A stretch of DNA of 64,000 bases from Pseudomonas chlororaphis subsp. chlororaphis (GCF_003945765.1 NZ_CP027712.1:1674001-1738000); one strand, 5' to 3'; positions 27,645 through 38,053 are shown, numbered from the stretch's first letter. Translations and numbers: made by a program. Notes: generated from the sequence alone by a model not told the origin.

Positions 27645-27686
27645 AAAAAAAACGCCAGGGCCCTGTTCACGGGGCTCTGGCGTTTT
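27645..27686. terminator. Bidirectional terminator, copy 1
   Basis: AACGCCAG and CTGGCGTT form the outer stem around an inner GGCCC/GGGGCT stem, with A-run before and T-run after. Its left half (A-run plus AACGCCAGGGCCC) is repeated in the terminator at 27842. It lies about 115 bases upstream of the aqpZ start and would insulate aqpZ from leftward transcription. Confidence 0.8.
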
Positions 27687-27687
27687 C

Positions 27688-27826
27688 TGTAGCCGCTGCC
27701 GAAGGCTGCGATCGAGCGCGCAGCGCTCGCAAAGCCTGTAACCCTGATCTGCCTGAAAGAGCGCATTCACCGGTTTGCGACGGCTGCGCCGCCGATCGCA
27801 GCCTCGCGGGCTCGGCAGCGGCTACG
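27688..27826. repeat. REP-type palindrome pair between two terminators
   Basis: The arm GTAGCCGCTGCCGAAGGCTG (27689 on) pairs with its counterpart ending at 27825, around about 75 bases containing GAGCGCGCAGCGCTC and CGGCTGCGCCGCCG hairpins. Same family as the elements at 7432, 11556 and 13931. Confidence 0.75.
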
Positions 27827-27841
27827 GGTGAAGGGTGGCGC

Positions 27842-27881
27842 AAAAAAAACGCCAGGGCCCCGAAGGGTGCTGGCGTTTTTT
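27842..27881. terminator. Bidirectional terminator, copy 2
   Basis: AACGCCAG/CTGGCGTT stem with eight A before and six T after; on the minus strand it ends the ABC transporter transcript 14 bases past its stop. It shares the A-run and AACGCCAGGGCCC with the terminator at 27645, suggesting duplication with the REP element between. Confidence 0.88.
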
Positions 27882-27894
27882 GGGGCGGGGCGGA

Positions 27895-29727
<1,833 letters not shown>

Positions 29728-29815
29728 GGGATCTGACGCCCGCGTGGCGGGCTCTCCTTATCAGTAAGCAGGCGCAGCACTGTGTCAGCGCCGCGCCGGG
29801 ACTCCCGGTGACACA

Positions 29816-30379
29816 TTAGTCGATGCGCTTGGCCGACTTGATCAGCACGGGGTCGATCGGCACGTTCTGCATGCCTTGTTTGGTGGTGGTCTGCGAGTTG
29901 ACGATCTGGTCGACCACGTCCATGCCACTCACCACTTTGGCGAACACCGCGTAACCGGCATCGCGACCCGGATCGAGGAAGGCATTGTCGGCGACGTTGA
30001 TGAAGAACTGGCTGGTGGCCGAGTTCGGGTTCGAGGTGCGGGCCATGGACAGGGTGCCGCGTACGTTATGCAGGCCGTTGCTGGCTTCGTTCTTGATCGG
30101 GTCGCGGGTTTCCTTCTGCACCATCTGCGGAGTGAAGCCGCCGCCCTGGACCATGAAGCCCGGGATCACCCGGTGAAAGATGGTGTTGGTGTAGAAACCA
30201 CTGTCGACGTAGTCGAGGAAGTTCTTGCTGGAGATCGGGGCCTTGACCGGGTCCAGTTCGACTTCGATCTTGCCGAAGCTGGTGTCCAGCAGGACGTGAG
30301 GCGCCTTGGCCGGTTGGGCGGCCATCAGGTTGGCAGCAAACAGAACGGAGCCGGCGACGAGGGCGATTTTTTTCAGCAT
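29816..30379 (-). CDS. Periplasmic cyclophilin-type peptidyl-prolyl isomerase
   Basis: This 187-residue protein has a signal peptide ([20 protein letters not shown]) followed by a cyclophilin domain. The active-site blocks [15 protein letters not shown] (with the catalytic Arg) and [14 protein letters not shown] are present. It resembles PpiA of enterobacteria and speeds proline isomerisation in the periplasm. Its ATG lies three bases after the stop of the upstream hydrolase gene, so the two are likely cotranscribed. Confidence 0.94.
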   Translation of the reverse strand: MLKKIALVAGSVLFAANLMAAQPAKAPHVLLDTSFGKIEVELDPVKAPISSKNFLDYVDSGFYTNTIFHRVIPGFMVQGGGFTPQMVQKETRDPIKNEASNGLHNVRGTLSMARTSNPNSATSQFFINVADNAFLDPGRDAGYAVFAKVVSGMDVVDQIVNSQTTTKQGMQNVPIDPVLIKSAKRID

Positions 30380-30382
30380 GGG

Positions 30383-31186
30383 TCAGTGATCCTGGGTGGT
30401 GGTGTCGACTGCGGTTAAAAACTCGAGCAGGGTTTGGTTGAAGCGTTGCGGCTGGTCCAGCGGCGTGGCGTGACGCGAATCGGCGATCACCACCAGGCGC
30501 CCGTCGGGCAGCAGTTTCACATAACTTTCTTTCAGTGCGACCGGGGTGTAGTCACGGTCGGCGCTGATGACCAGGGTTGGACAGGCGACTTGCGAAAGTC
30601 GTTCCTGGACCCCCCAGCCAACGATGGCATCGAAGCTTGCGAGATAAGCACGTTTGTCGTTTTTTGCCCAGCGCTCGGCCATCTTTTGCCGCAGCTCGGC
30701 CTGCGCAGGTAGGGGGAACAATTTGCCGGCCAGGGCAATGCCGATGGTTTCCAGGCTGAGCAGGCGCATCAGGCTCCAGCGCTTGAACCATTGCCAGGCA
30801 TCGTTGGCGCTGCGGATCTTGACCTCGGGCGCGCTGTTGACGATGCACAGGCTTTTCAGCAGCCCGGGCTGATCCACCGCGACCTGGAAGGCGATCATGC
30901 CGCCCATGGACAGGCCTACCAAGTGCACCCGCGACAGGTTCAGGTGCTCCAGCAGGGCGATGAGGTCGGCGCTGAACCCGGCGATGCTGTAGGGCTCGCG
31001 GGGTTTGTCGGAGCGGCCATGGCCGCGCACGTCGGGCAGGATCAGGCGGTAATGGGCGGACAGCTCGGCGATCTGCTTTTCCCAGTCACGGGTGCTGGAG
31101 CCGAGCCCGTGGACCAGCACCAGCGGTTCGCCATGGCCGTATTCCTCATAGTGCAGGGTGCATCCTTCGTGTTCGAAATAGGCCAT
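30383..31186 (-). CDS. Alpha/beta-fold hydrolase
   Basis: This 267-residue cytoplasmic hydrolase has an oxyanion-hole motif LVHGLGSS, nucleophile elbow GLSMGG (Ser93), Asp near 212 (ISADRDYTPV) and His near 240 (DSRHATPLDQP). It resembles 3-oxoadipate enol-lactonase and related esterases, but it is outside any catabolic cluster and the substrate cannot be assigned. It is 43 bases after a LysR gene on the same strand and three bases before the cyclophilin gene. Confidence 0.9.
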   Translation of the reverse strand: MAYFEHEGCTLHYEEYGHGEPLVLVHGLGSSTRDWEKQIAELSAHYRLILPDVRGHGRSDKPREPYSIAGFSADLIALLEHLNLSRVHLVGLSMGGMIAFQVAVDQPGLLKSLCIVNSAPEVKIRSANDAWQWFKRWSLMRLLSLETIGIALAGKLFPLPAQAELRQKMAERWAKNDKRAYLASFDAIVGWGVQERLSQVACPTLVISADRDYTPVALKESYVKLLPDGRLVVIADSRHATPLDQPQRFNQTLLEFLTAVDTTTQDH

Positions 31187-31229
31187 GGCTGAATTCCTGT
31201 TCAGGCGCGTGGAGGGTTCAAGTACGGGG

Positions 31230-32153
31230 TCAGGCTTGTTCCGGGGCGGCGAACGGCGCGTCCAGCGGCGCGGTGTCGAAGGTGCGCAGCAGCTCGACGA
31301 GGATCTGCGTGGCCGGGCCCAGGGGTTTGTCCTTGTTCGAGTACAGGTAGAAGGTCGGGTGGCGGCTGCCGCCCTGGTCCAACGGTAGCACCTTGAGCAG
31401 GCCCTCCCGGAGTTCGCGCTCGATTATATGCCGCGGCAGCCAGGCAAAGCCCAGGCCGCTGCCGACGAAGGTGGCGGCGGTGGCCAGGCTGCCGACGGTC
31501 CAGCGCTGTTCGGCGCCGAGCCAGCCGACGTCCCGCGGCTGTTGGCGGCCGGAGTCGCGGATCACCACCTGCAGCTGGCTTTCCAGGTCCTGGAAATTCA
31601 GCTCGCGGTTCAGGCGGTGCAGGGCGTGTTCCGGGTGGGCCACGGCGACGAACTCCACCGAGCTCATTTCCGTGCCCAGGTAGCCGGAGATATTGAAGCC
31701 ACTGATGGCCAGGTCGGCCACGCCTTCGAGCAGCACCTCTTCGACCCCGGACAACACTTCTTCGCGCAGGCGCACCCGGCAGCCACGGCTTTGCGGCATG
31801 AAGGCGGTCAGCGCGCGGACCAGGCGCGCGCTGGGGTAGGCGGCGTCCACCACCAGGCGCACTTCGGCTTCCCAGCCCTGTTCCATGTGGTGGGCCAGGT
31901 CTTCCAGCTGGCTGGCCTGTTTCACCAGTTGCCGCGAGCGCCGCAGCAACACGCCGCCGGCTTCGGTGAGCACGGCCTTGCGCCCATCGATACGCAGCAG
32001 CGGCACGCCCAGTTGGTCCTGCATGCGCGCCACGGTGTAACTGACAGAGGATTGCGAACGGTGCAGCGCTTCGGCCGCCTGGGCGAAGCCGCCGTGGTCG
32101 ACCACGGCCTGCAGCGTTCGCCATTGATCGAGGGTAACGCGGGGCGCTTTCAT
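31230..32153 (-). CDS. LysR-family transcriptional regulator
   Basis: This 307-residue regulator has the winged helix at residues 7-65 (TLDQWRTLQAVVDHGGFAQA; SQSSVSYTVARMQDQLGVPL) and a substrate-binding domain from about 90 to 295. It is divergent from a small secreted-protein gene with a 49-base spacer and lies upstream of the hydrolase and cyclophilin genes. It could control either neighbour or the azoreductase gene 0.5 kb away; this cannot be decided from sequence. Confidence 0.92.
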   Translation of the reverse strand: MKAPRVTLDQWRTLQAVVDHGGFAQAAEALHRSQSSVSYTVARMQDQLGVPLLRIDGRKAVLTEAGGVLLRRSRQLVKQASQLEDLAHHMEQGWEAEVRLVVDAAYPSARLVRALTAFMPQSRGCRVRLREEVLSGVEEVLLEGVADLAISGFNISGYLGTEMSSVEFVAVAHPEHALHRLNRELNFQDLESQLQVVIRDSGRQQPRDVGWLGAEQRWTVGSLATAATFVGSGLGFAWLPRHIIERELREGLLKVLPLDQGGSRHPTFYLYSNKDKPLGPATQILVELLRTFDTAPLDAPFAAPEQA

Positions 32154-32202
32154 GAGGAGCTCCTCTTGTCCTAAGCTGGCGCTCCTTATTGGAGACTGCC
32201 GA

Positions 32203-32517
32203 ATGAGAAAATTCTGTTGTGTGTTGCTGGCCCTGCTGCCGCTCAGTGCGTTCGCCTATCCCATCGACGTGAAGAAACACCTCGAAGGCGTGAGCATCGA
32301 CTACACCGCCTACGACACCGATGCCGACATCGGTTCGATCCAGGTGAACAACTACGGCACCACCGACGCCGCCTGCACGGTGGTCTTTCGCAACGGCCCC
32401 GAAGCCCCGCGTACGCGCAAGGTGGAAGTGGCGGCCGGCAAGTTCAAGAACGCCACGGCCAAGTTCAACCGCAGCATCATCAAGCTGCGCATCGACCTGA
32501 CCTGTACCGCCAAATAA
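32203..32517 (+). CDS. Small secreted protein, conserved in Pseudomonas
   Basis: This 104-residue protein has a signal peptide (MRKFCCVLLALLPLSAFA) and a mature domain of about 86 residues rich in beta strand, with one cysteine pair (Cys near DAACTVVF and DLTCTAK) likely forming a disulphide. Start ATG 32203 follows GGAGA; the upstream in-frame start at 32152 would destroy the signal peptide. Such proteins are sometimes labelled 3-phosphoglycerate kinase in databases, which the sequence does not support. Function unknown; periplasmic location inferred. Confidence 0.83.
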   Translation: MRKFCCVLLALLPLSAFAYPIDVKKHLEGVSIDYTAYDTDADIGSIQVNNYGTTDAACTVVFRNGPEAPRTRKVEVAAGKFKNATAKFNRSIIKLRIDLTCTAK

Positions 32518-32522
32518 GCGCA

Positions 32523-32554
32523 AAGCGGAGCAGGGTGCGCGACCTGCTCCGCTT
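32523..32554. terminator. Perfect 12-bp hairpin after the small secreted-protein gene
   Basis: AAGCGGAGCAGG and CCTGCTCCGCTT pair around an eight-base loop, six bases past the stop codon. A proper T-run is lacking, so it may be a terminator or an mRNA 3'-end stabiliser. Confidence 0.65.
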
Positions 32555-32666
32555 ATAAACGAATTTATTGATTGGTTATAGCAGTTATTTGCGCTTTTTC
32601 ATCGATATGACTCTGTTTAATCTGCGCTCCATCGACCTACAGCATTCCCGATGGAGGCTACATCCC

Positions 32667-33266
32667 ATGTCCCGCGTTCTGATCATCGAAAGCAGTGCCC
32701 GTCAGCAGGATTCCGTTTCCCGTCAGCTGACCCAGACCTTCATCAAGCAATGGCAAGCGGCCCACCCGGGCGACCAGATCACCGTGCGTGACCTGGCGGT
32801 AACCCCGGTGCCGCACCTGGACAGCAACCTGCTGGGCGGCTGGATGAAACCCGCCGGGCAGCGCAACGAGATCGAAGAGGCCTCGCTGCAACGCTCCAAC
32901 GAACTGACCGACGAACTGCTGGCCGCCGACGTGCTGGTGATGGCCGCGCCGATGTACAACTTCGCCATCCCGAGCACCCTCAAGGCCTGGCTGGACCACG
33001 TGCTGCGTGCCGGTGTGACCTTCAAGTACACCGCAACCGGTCCCCAGGGCCTGCTCAACGGCAAGCGTGCCTACGTGCTGACCGCCCGTGGCGGCATCTA
33101 CGCCGGCAGCACCGCGGACCACCAGGAACCTTACCTGCGGCAGGTCATGGGTTTCATCGGGATCCACGACGTCGAGTTCATTCACGCCGAAGGCATGAAC
33201 CTGGGCGGCGACTTCCAGGAGAAGGGCCTGAACCAGGCCAACGCCAAACTGGCCCAGGTCGCCTGA
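32667..33266 (+). CDS. azoR: FMN-dependent NADH-azoreductase
   Basis: This 199-residue flavodoxin-fold enzyme starts at ATG 32667 after ATGGAGG; a longer frame from 32568 has no support. N-terminal SRVLIIESSARQQDSVSRQL forms the FMN phosphate loop, MAAPMYNFAIPSTLKAWLDH is the typical AzoR block, and LTARGGIYAG completes the flavin site. AzoR reduces quinones and azo compounds with NADH, probably as protection against electrophilic or thiol stress. Confidence 0.93.
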   Translation: MSRVLIIESSARQQDSVSRQLTQTFIKQWQAAHPGDQITVRDLAVTPVPHLDSNLLGGWMKPAGQRNEIEEASLQRSNELTDELLAADVLVMAAPMYNFAIPSTLKAWLDHVLRAGVTFKYTATGPQGLLNGKRAYVLTARGGIYAGSTADHQEPYLRQVMGFIGIHDVEFIHAEGMNLGGDFQEKGLNQANAKLAQVA

Positions 33267-33375
33267 TCCGTTAATCGCCAGATAATCGCGCAGTGGTCTA
33301 GTAGGCCCTGCGCTCCCCTTCAAGTTTGTTTGCGCATCGAACCTCCCTTTGCACTTGTTGCTCCTGAGTGCTCCC

Positions 33376-33412
33376 GCCCGATTGAACGCTTTGCGAGATC
33401 GGGCTTTTTTTT
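33376..33412 (+). terminator. Rho-independent terminator after azoR
   Basis: GCCCGAT and ATCGGGC pair around a 15-base loop that itself contains a small stem, followed by eight T. It lies 110 bases after the azoreductase stop. Confidence 0.85.
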
Positions 33413-33434
33413 GCCCGCGATTTATCAACCCCCC

Positions 33435-33522
33435 GTAGGAGCGAGGCTTGCCCGCGATAGCGATCCGACAGGCACCGCGAAATCAGGCCGCTGCGCGGAT
33501 CGCGGGCAAGCCTCGCTCCTAC
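33435..33522. repeat. REP-type perfect palindrome upstream of the EamA gene
   Basis: A 24-base arm starting GTAGGAGCGAGGCTTGCCCG is perfectly complementary to the arm at 33499-33522, with 40 bases between. A second copy in the same orientation begins at 34456, directly after the neighbouring gene. This is a different REP family from the GTAGCCGCTG elements. Confidence 0.85.
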
Positions 33523-33586
33523 GGAAGGTGTTTTATTGTGCGCGGCAAAACCGCTATCGTCGCCGCCTCTTCAAGACGAGGCGAGC

Positions 33587-34459
33587 ATGGGCTATCTACT
33601 TTTTGTCACGCTGATCCAGGCGTTTTCCTTCAGCCTGATCGGCGAATACCTGGCCGGGCATGTCGACAGTTACTTCGCGGTGCTGGTCCGGGTACTGCTG
33701 GCCGGGCTGGTGTTCATCCCGCTGACCCGCTGGCGCCAGGTGGAGCCGGCGTTCATGCGCGGCATGCTGCTGATCGGCGCCTTGCAGTTCGGCGTGACCT
33801 ACGTCTGCCTGTACCTGAGTTTCCGCGTGCTGACGGTGCCGGAGGTGCTGCTGTTCACCATCCTCACGCCGCTGCACGTGACCCTGATCGAGGACGCGCT
33901 CAACCGCCGCTTCAACCCCTGGGGCCTGCTGGCGGCGCTGGTGGCGGTGGCCGGGGCGGCGGTGATCCGCTACGACCGCATCAGCCCGGATTTCTTCATG
34001 GGCTTCTTGCTGCTGCAACTGGCCAACTTCACCTACGCCGCCGGGCAGGTGCTGTACAAGCACCTGGTGGCGCGCCATCCGAGCGACCTGCCGCATTACC
34101 GGCGTTTCGGCTACTTCTACCTGGGGGCGCTGGCGGTGGTGTTGCCGGCTTTCCTGTTGTTCGGCAAGCCGGACTTCCTGCCCGAAGCGCCGTTGCAATG
34201 GGCGGTGCTGCTGTTTCTCGGGCTGGTGTCCACCGCACTGGGGCTGTACTGGTGGAACAAAGGTGCCTGCCTGGTCACTGGCGCGACCCTGGCGGTGATG
34301 AACAACCTGCATGTGCCGGTGGGGCTGCTGATCAACCTGTTGATCTGGAACCAGCACGAAGAACTGGGGCGCCTGTTCCTCGGGGCGTTGGTGATTCTGG
34401 CGGCGGTGTGGATCAGCCGTCGCGGCGTAAAAAACGCGACTACCGCTACTGCCTTGTAG
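33587..34459 (+). CDS. EamA-family transporter
   Basis: This 290-residue protein has ten hydrophobic segments and two EamA repeats (GEYLAGHVDSYFAVLVRVLL in the first; LLFLGLVSTALGLYWWNKGA in the second). It resembles the carboxylate/amino acid/amine exporter group; no substrate can be named. Start ATG 33587 follows GACGAGGCGAGC and removes a 17-residue extension of the longer frame. Its stop codon TAG lies inside the first bases of the downstream REP element. It is flanked on both sides by that repeat. Confidence 0.9.
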   Translation: MGYLLFVTLIQAFSFSLIGEYLAGHVDSYFAVLVRVLLAGLVFIPLTRWRQVEPAFMRGMLLIGALQFGVTYVCLYLSFRVLTVPEVLLFTILTPLHVTLIEDALNRRFNPWGLLAALVAVAGAAVIRYDRISPDFFMGFLLLQLANFTYAAGQVLYKHLVARHPSDLPHYRRFGYFYLGALAVVLPAFLLFGKPDFLPEAPLQWAVLLFLGLVSTALGLYWWNKGACLVTGATLAVMNNLHVPVGLLINLLIWNQHEELGRLFLGALVILAAVWISRRGVKNATTATAL

Positions 34460-34554
34460 GAGCGAGGCTTGCCCGCGATAGCGATCTGGTAGACACCGCG
34501 GGGTCAGGCCGCTGTGCGGATCGCGAGCAATCGAGCGTCGACCGGCCGCTCCTA
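34456..34554. repeat. REP-type palindrome overlapping the EamA stop codon
   Basis: The left arm begins GTAGGAGCGAGGCTTGCCCG as at 33435; the right arm is diverged except for the terminal CGCTCCTAC. The internal segment GTCAGGCCGCTG-GCGGATCGCG is shared with the other copy. The TAG of GTAGGAG is the stop codon of the transporter gene. Confidence 0.8.
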
Positions 34555-34608
34555 CAGATTGAGCAGATAGAGGGGGATCGCCCCGGGGACGGGGCGATCA
34601 GGCGGGAA

Positions 34609-35907
34609 TTACAGCGCGCGTTTTTCCACTTCGGGGATATGGCTGGCGCCCAGCACCGCCGGCAGCAGGCCAGCGCGCAGGTCGTTGCCGCTCGGCTGTT
34701 GATACAGGCTCAGGCCGAATTCCGGCATCACCGCCAGCAGGTAATCGAAGATATCGCCCTGGATACGCTCGTAGTCGGTCCACGCCGTGGTGCGGGTGAA
34801 GCAGTAGATTTCCAGCGGAATGCCCTGGGCGGTGGTCTGCATCTGGCGGACCATGCAGGTCATGTTCGGCTGGATGTCCGGATGACTCTTCAGGTACGCC
34901 AGGGCATAGGCGCGGAAGGTCCCCAGGTTGGTCATGCGGCGGCGGTTGGCCGACATGGCGGCGACATTGCCCTGGGCTTCGTTCCAGCTCTTGAGCTCGG
35001 CCTGCTTGCGACTGATGTAGTCGGTGAGCAGGTGGACCTTGCCCAGGCGCGCTTCTTCCTCATCGTTGATGAAACGCACGCCGCTGGCGTCGATGTACAG
35101 GCTGCGCTTGATCCGCCGGCCGCCGGACTGCTGCATGCCGCGCCAGTTCTTGAACGACTCGGACATCAGGCGCCAGGTGGGGATCGAGACGATGGTCTTG
35201 TCGAAGTTCTGCACCTTGACCGTGTGCAGGGTGATATCCACCACATCGCCGTCGGCGCCGACCTGGGGCATTTCGATCCAGTCGCCGACCCGCAGCATAT
35301 CGTTGCTGGTCAGCTGCACGCTGGCGACGAACGACAGCAGGGTGTCCTTGTAGACCAACAGGATCACCGCCGACATGGCGCCCAGGCCGGACAACAGCAG
35401 CAGCGGAGAGCGGTCGATCAGGGTGGCGACGATGATGATCGCGCCGAACACGAACAGCACCATCTTCGCCAGTTGCACATAACCCTTGATCGAACGGGTA
35501 CGCGCATGTTCGGTGCGGGCGTAGATGTCCAGCAGGGCGTTGAGCAGGGCGCTGATGGCCAGTACCTGGAACAGGATGGTGAAGGCCAGGGCCAGGTTGC
35601 CGAGGAACACCAGGCTGGTCTTGCTCAGCTCCGGCACCAGGTGCAGGCCGAACTGGACCACCAGCGACGGGGTCATCTGCGCCAGGCGATGGAACACCTT
35701 GTTCTGGCGCAGATCGTTGAGCCAGTGCAGGGACGGCTGGCGGCCGAGCAGCTTGACCGCGTGCAGGATCAGGTAGCGCGCCACTCGTCCGACGAGCAGC
35801 GCCACCACCAGCAGGATGACCAGGGCCAGGCTGGAATGCAGGAGCGGGTGCTCATCGAGCGCCCCCCAGAGGTCTTGAACGTTGAGCCAGAGCTGTTTGA
35901 AATCCAT
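34609..35907 (-). CDS. MscS-family mechanosensitive channel (YbdG-like)
   Basis: This 432-residue inner-membrane protein starts at ATG 35907 after GAGGAAG; an upstream extension to 36003 is unlikely. About five membrane helices precede the MscS pore and beta domain (LLLLSGLGAMSAVILLVYKD; MLRVGDWIEMPQVGADGDVV; FDKTIVSIPTWRLMSESFKN). An insertion and C-terminal domain match the longer YbdG/MscM-type members. It should release solutes on hypo-osmotic shock. It is divergent from the DEAD-box helicase gene. Confidence 0.92.
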   Translation of the reverse strand: MDFKQLWLNVQDLWGALDEHPLLHSSLALVILLVVALLVGRVARYLILHAVKLLGRQPSLHWLNDLRQNKVFHRLAQMTPSLVVQFGLHLVPELSKTSLVFLGNLALAFTILFQVLAISALLNALLDIYARTEHARTRSIKGYVQLAKMVLFVFGAIIIVATLIDRSPLLLLSGLGAMSAVILLVYKDTLLSFVASVQLTSNDMLRVGDWIEMPQVGADGDVVDITLHTVKVQNFDKTIVSIPTWRLMSESFKNWRGMQQSGGRRIKRSLYIDASGVRFINDEEEARLGKVHLLTDYISRKQAELKSWNEAQGNVAAMSANRRRMTNLGTFRAYALAYLKSHPDIQPNMTCMVRQMQTTAQGIPLEIYCFTRTTAWTDYERIQGDIFDYLLAVMPEFGLSLYQQPSGNDLRAGLLPAVLGASHIPEVEKRAL

Positions 35908-36099
35908 GGGGTCAGAAGCTTCCTCTATGAGACGAGACGGATCGATTAGAACATTTAAGCCGTCGAAAGTTACCGTTAAGGACAAATCGCTGACAAAAAC
36001 CAATTGTTTACCGTGGTTTGCGTGAAAGAAACTCGGCCTTCGCGCCCGAAACCGTTACCCTATGCAGCTGTTTTTTTGCATATCTTCGAGGTAGCACCC

Positions 36100-37437
36100 G
36101 TGTTTTCCCAATTCGCCCTGCACGAACGCCTGCTCAAAGCCGTGGCCGAGCTTAAATTTGTCGAGCCAACGCCTGTGCAGGCAGCGGCCATTCCGCTCGC
36201 GCTCCAGGGGCGTGACCTGCGGGTGACGGCACAGACCGGCAGCGGCAAGACCGCCGCGTTCGTCCTGCCGATTCTCAATCGCCTGATCGGTCCGGCGAAG
36301 ATCCGCGTCAGCATCAAGACCCTGATCCTGCTGCCGACCCGCGAACTGGCGCAGCAGACCCTGAAGGAAGTCGAACGCTTCTCGCAGTTCACCTTTATCA
36401 AGGCCGGCCTGATCACCGGTGGCGAAGACTTCAAGGTCCAGGCCGCCATGCTGCGCAAGGTGCCGGACATCCTGATCGGCACCCCGGGCCGCCTGATCGA
36501 GCAACTGAACGCCGGCAACCTCGATTTGAAAGAAGTGGAAGTGCTGGTCCTCGACGAAGCCGACCGCATGCTCGACATGGGCTTTGCCGACGACGTGCAG
36601 CGCCTGGTGGACGAGTGCCCGAACCGGCAGCAGACCATGCTGTTCTCCGCCACCACCGGCGGCTCGGGCCTGCGCGAGATGGTCGCCAAGGTCCTGAACA
36701 ACCCTGAGCACCTGCAGCTCAACGCGGTCAGCCAGCTGAACGACACCACCCGTCAGCAGATCATCACCGCCGACCACAACCAGCACAAAGAGCAGATCGT
36801 CAACTGGCTGTTGGCCAACGAGACCTACCAGAAGGCCATCGTCTTCACCAACACCCGCGCCATGGCCGACCGCATCTACGGCCGCCTGGTGGCCCAGGAG
36901 TACAAGGCGTTCGTCCTGCACGGTGAGAAGGACCAGAAGGACCGCAAGCTGGCCATCGACCGCCTGAAGCAGGGTGGGGTGAAAATCCTCGTCGCCACCG
37001 ACGTCGCCGCCCGCGGCCTGGACGTCGACGGCCTGGACCTGGTGATCAACTTCGACATGCCGCGCAGCGGCGACGAGTATGTGCACCGCATCGGTCGTAC
37101 CGGGCGTGCCGGCAACGACGGCCTGGCCATCTCGCTGATCTGCCATGGCGACTGGAACCTGATGTCGAGCATCGAGCGCTACCTCAAGCAGAACTTCGAG
37201 CGCCGCACTATCAAGGAAGTCAAAGGCACCTACGGCGGGCCGAAGAAGGTCAAGGCCTCCGGTAAGGCCGCGGGCGTGAAGAAGAAAAAGACCGACGCCA
37301 AGGGCGACAAGAAAAAAACCGCGGCCAAGGCCCCGACCAAGCGCAAGACCGCCAACCGGCCGAAAAGCGATGCCCTGGTCAGCCAGGACGGCATGGCGCC
37401 GCTCAAGCGCCGCAAGCCAGCACCGGCTGCCGAATAA
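36100..37437 (+). CDS. DEAD-box ATP-dependent RNA helicase
   Basis: This 445-residue helicase starts at GTG 36100 after GAGGTAGC (a frame from 36004 lacks a site). Motifs in order: Q motif (FVEPTPVQAAAIP), AQTGSGKTAAF, PTRELAQQ, TPGRLIEQ, VLDEADRMLDMGF, FSATTGG, ATDVAARGLDV and HRIGRTGRAG. A lysine-rich tail from about residue 400 (KKVKASGKAAGVKKKKTDAK) should bind RNA. It resembles SrmB/RhlE-type helicases in ribosome assembly or mRNA turnover. Confidence 0.94.
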   Translation: MFSQFALHERLLKAVAELKFVEPTPVQAAAIPLALQGRDLRVTAQTGSGKTAAFVLPILNRLIGPAKIRVSIKTLILLPTRELAQQTLKEVERFSQFTFIKAGLITGGEDFKVQAAMLRKVPDILIGTPGRLIEQLNAGNLDLKEVEVLVLDEADRMLDMGFADDVQRLVDECPNRQQTMLFSATTGGSGLREMVAKVLNNPEHLQLNAVSQLNDTTRQQIITADHNQHKEQIVNWLLANETYQKAIVFTNTRAMADRIYGRLVAQEYKAFVLHGEKDQKDRKLAIDRLKQGGVKILVATDVAARGLDVDGLDLVINFDMPRSGDEYVHRIGRTGRAGNDGLAISLICHGDWNLMSSIERYLKQNFERRTIKEVKGTYGGPKKVKASGKAAGVKKKKTDAKGDKKKTAAKAPTKRKTANRPKSDALVSQDGMAPLKRRKPAPAAE

Positions 37438-37452
37438 GCCGTAGCGCAACAG

Positions 37453-37482
37453 AAAAAGCCCGGACCCTGTCCGGGCTTTTTA
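37453..37482. terminator. Bidirectional terminator between helicase gene and small periplasmic-protein gene
   Basis: AAAAAGCCCGGAC pairs with GTCCGGGCTTTTT around a three-base loop, giving a T-run on both strands between convergent genes. Confidence 0.92.
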
Positions 37483-37493
37483 TTGGCCGGCGA

Positions 37494-37769
37494 TCAGCTG
37501 TCGGCCTTCTTCTCGGCCGCGCCCAACTCCTTCAGGCGCTGGTCGATCAACTGGCACTTGTCCGGCAGATCCTTGCTGGCCGTGCTCAGGTCCATCTTCT
37601 GCAACTCGTCGTTGATTTCCTTGGCCTTGGCCGGGTTCTGCTCGGTGAGCCTGGTCACTTCCTGGGCCAGTTGTTCACGCTTGGCGGTGGCCTCGTCGAG
37701 GGTGCAGGCCCAGGCGGGCAGGGCGCAGAGCAGGGTGGTGGCGATGCTGAGGGAGAGGAGCGCTTTCAT
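37494..37769 (-). CDS. Small periplasmic helical protein
   Basis: This 91-residue protein has a signal peptide (MKALLSLSIATTLLCALPAW, cleavage near AWA) followed by about 70 residues of charged helical, possibly coiled-coil sequence (DEATAKREQLAQEVTRLTEQ). Two cysteines (near residues 22 and 72) could form a disulphide. ATG 37769 is preceded by GAGGCC. No family function is recognised. Confidence 0.8.
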   Translation of the reverse strand: MKALLSLSIATTLLCALPAWACTLDEATAKREQLAQEVTRLTEQNPAKAKEINDELQKMDLSTASKDLPDKCQLIDQRLKELGAAEKKADS

Positions 37770-37987
37770 GGGGTGGCCTCTTGATCGGGGCGACAGGGTT
37801 ATGCGGTTGAGGGCCAGGAACTTGGAAAAGTTCAGCGGTTGATCAGGTGAGGGCGATCTTGAGTTCAGGGCGGAAGCAGGCTTGGCTGGGCCTTATCGGG
37901 GCAGCCCCTTCGACGACTTAAGTTCTTCGCTGGAACCCCCGTTGCAGAGCCTCTCTCCGGCATCAGCCGGCAGGATGAATGATTGAC

Positions 37988-38028
37988 GTCAAAATGATGG
38001 CCAATTAACATGTTGATATCATTTTGAC
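37988..38028. promoter_or_regulatory. Long dyad operator candidate upstream of tpsB
   Basis: GTCAAAATGAT (37988-37998) and ATCATTTTGAC (38018-38028) are perfect 11-base inverted repeats separated by 19 bases. Between them lies a nearly perfect second palindrome, ATTAACATGTTGAT (38004-38017). The block ends 26 bases before the tpsB ATG in AT-rich DNA, where a dimeric or tetrameric repressor could occlude the promoter. The binding protein is not identified. Confidence 0.6.
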
Positions 38029-38053
38029 ACTAATGCGTCTCGAGGGACCGAAC

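Noticed and set aside
33448..35949. 833-codon + strand frame spanning EamA and the MscS gene
   Set aside because: It runs through a REP element and across two genes with clear families in other frames.
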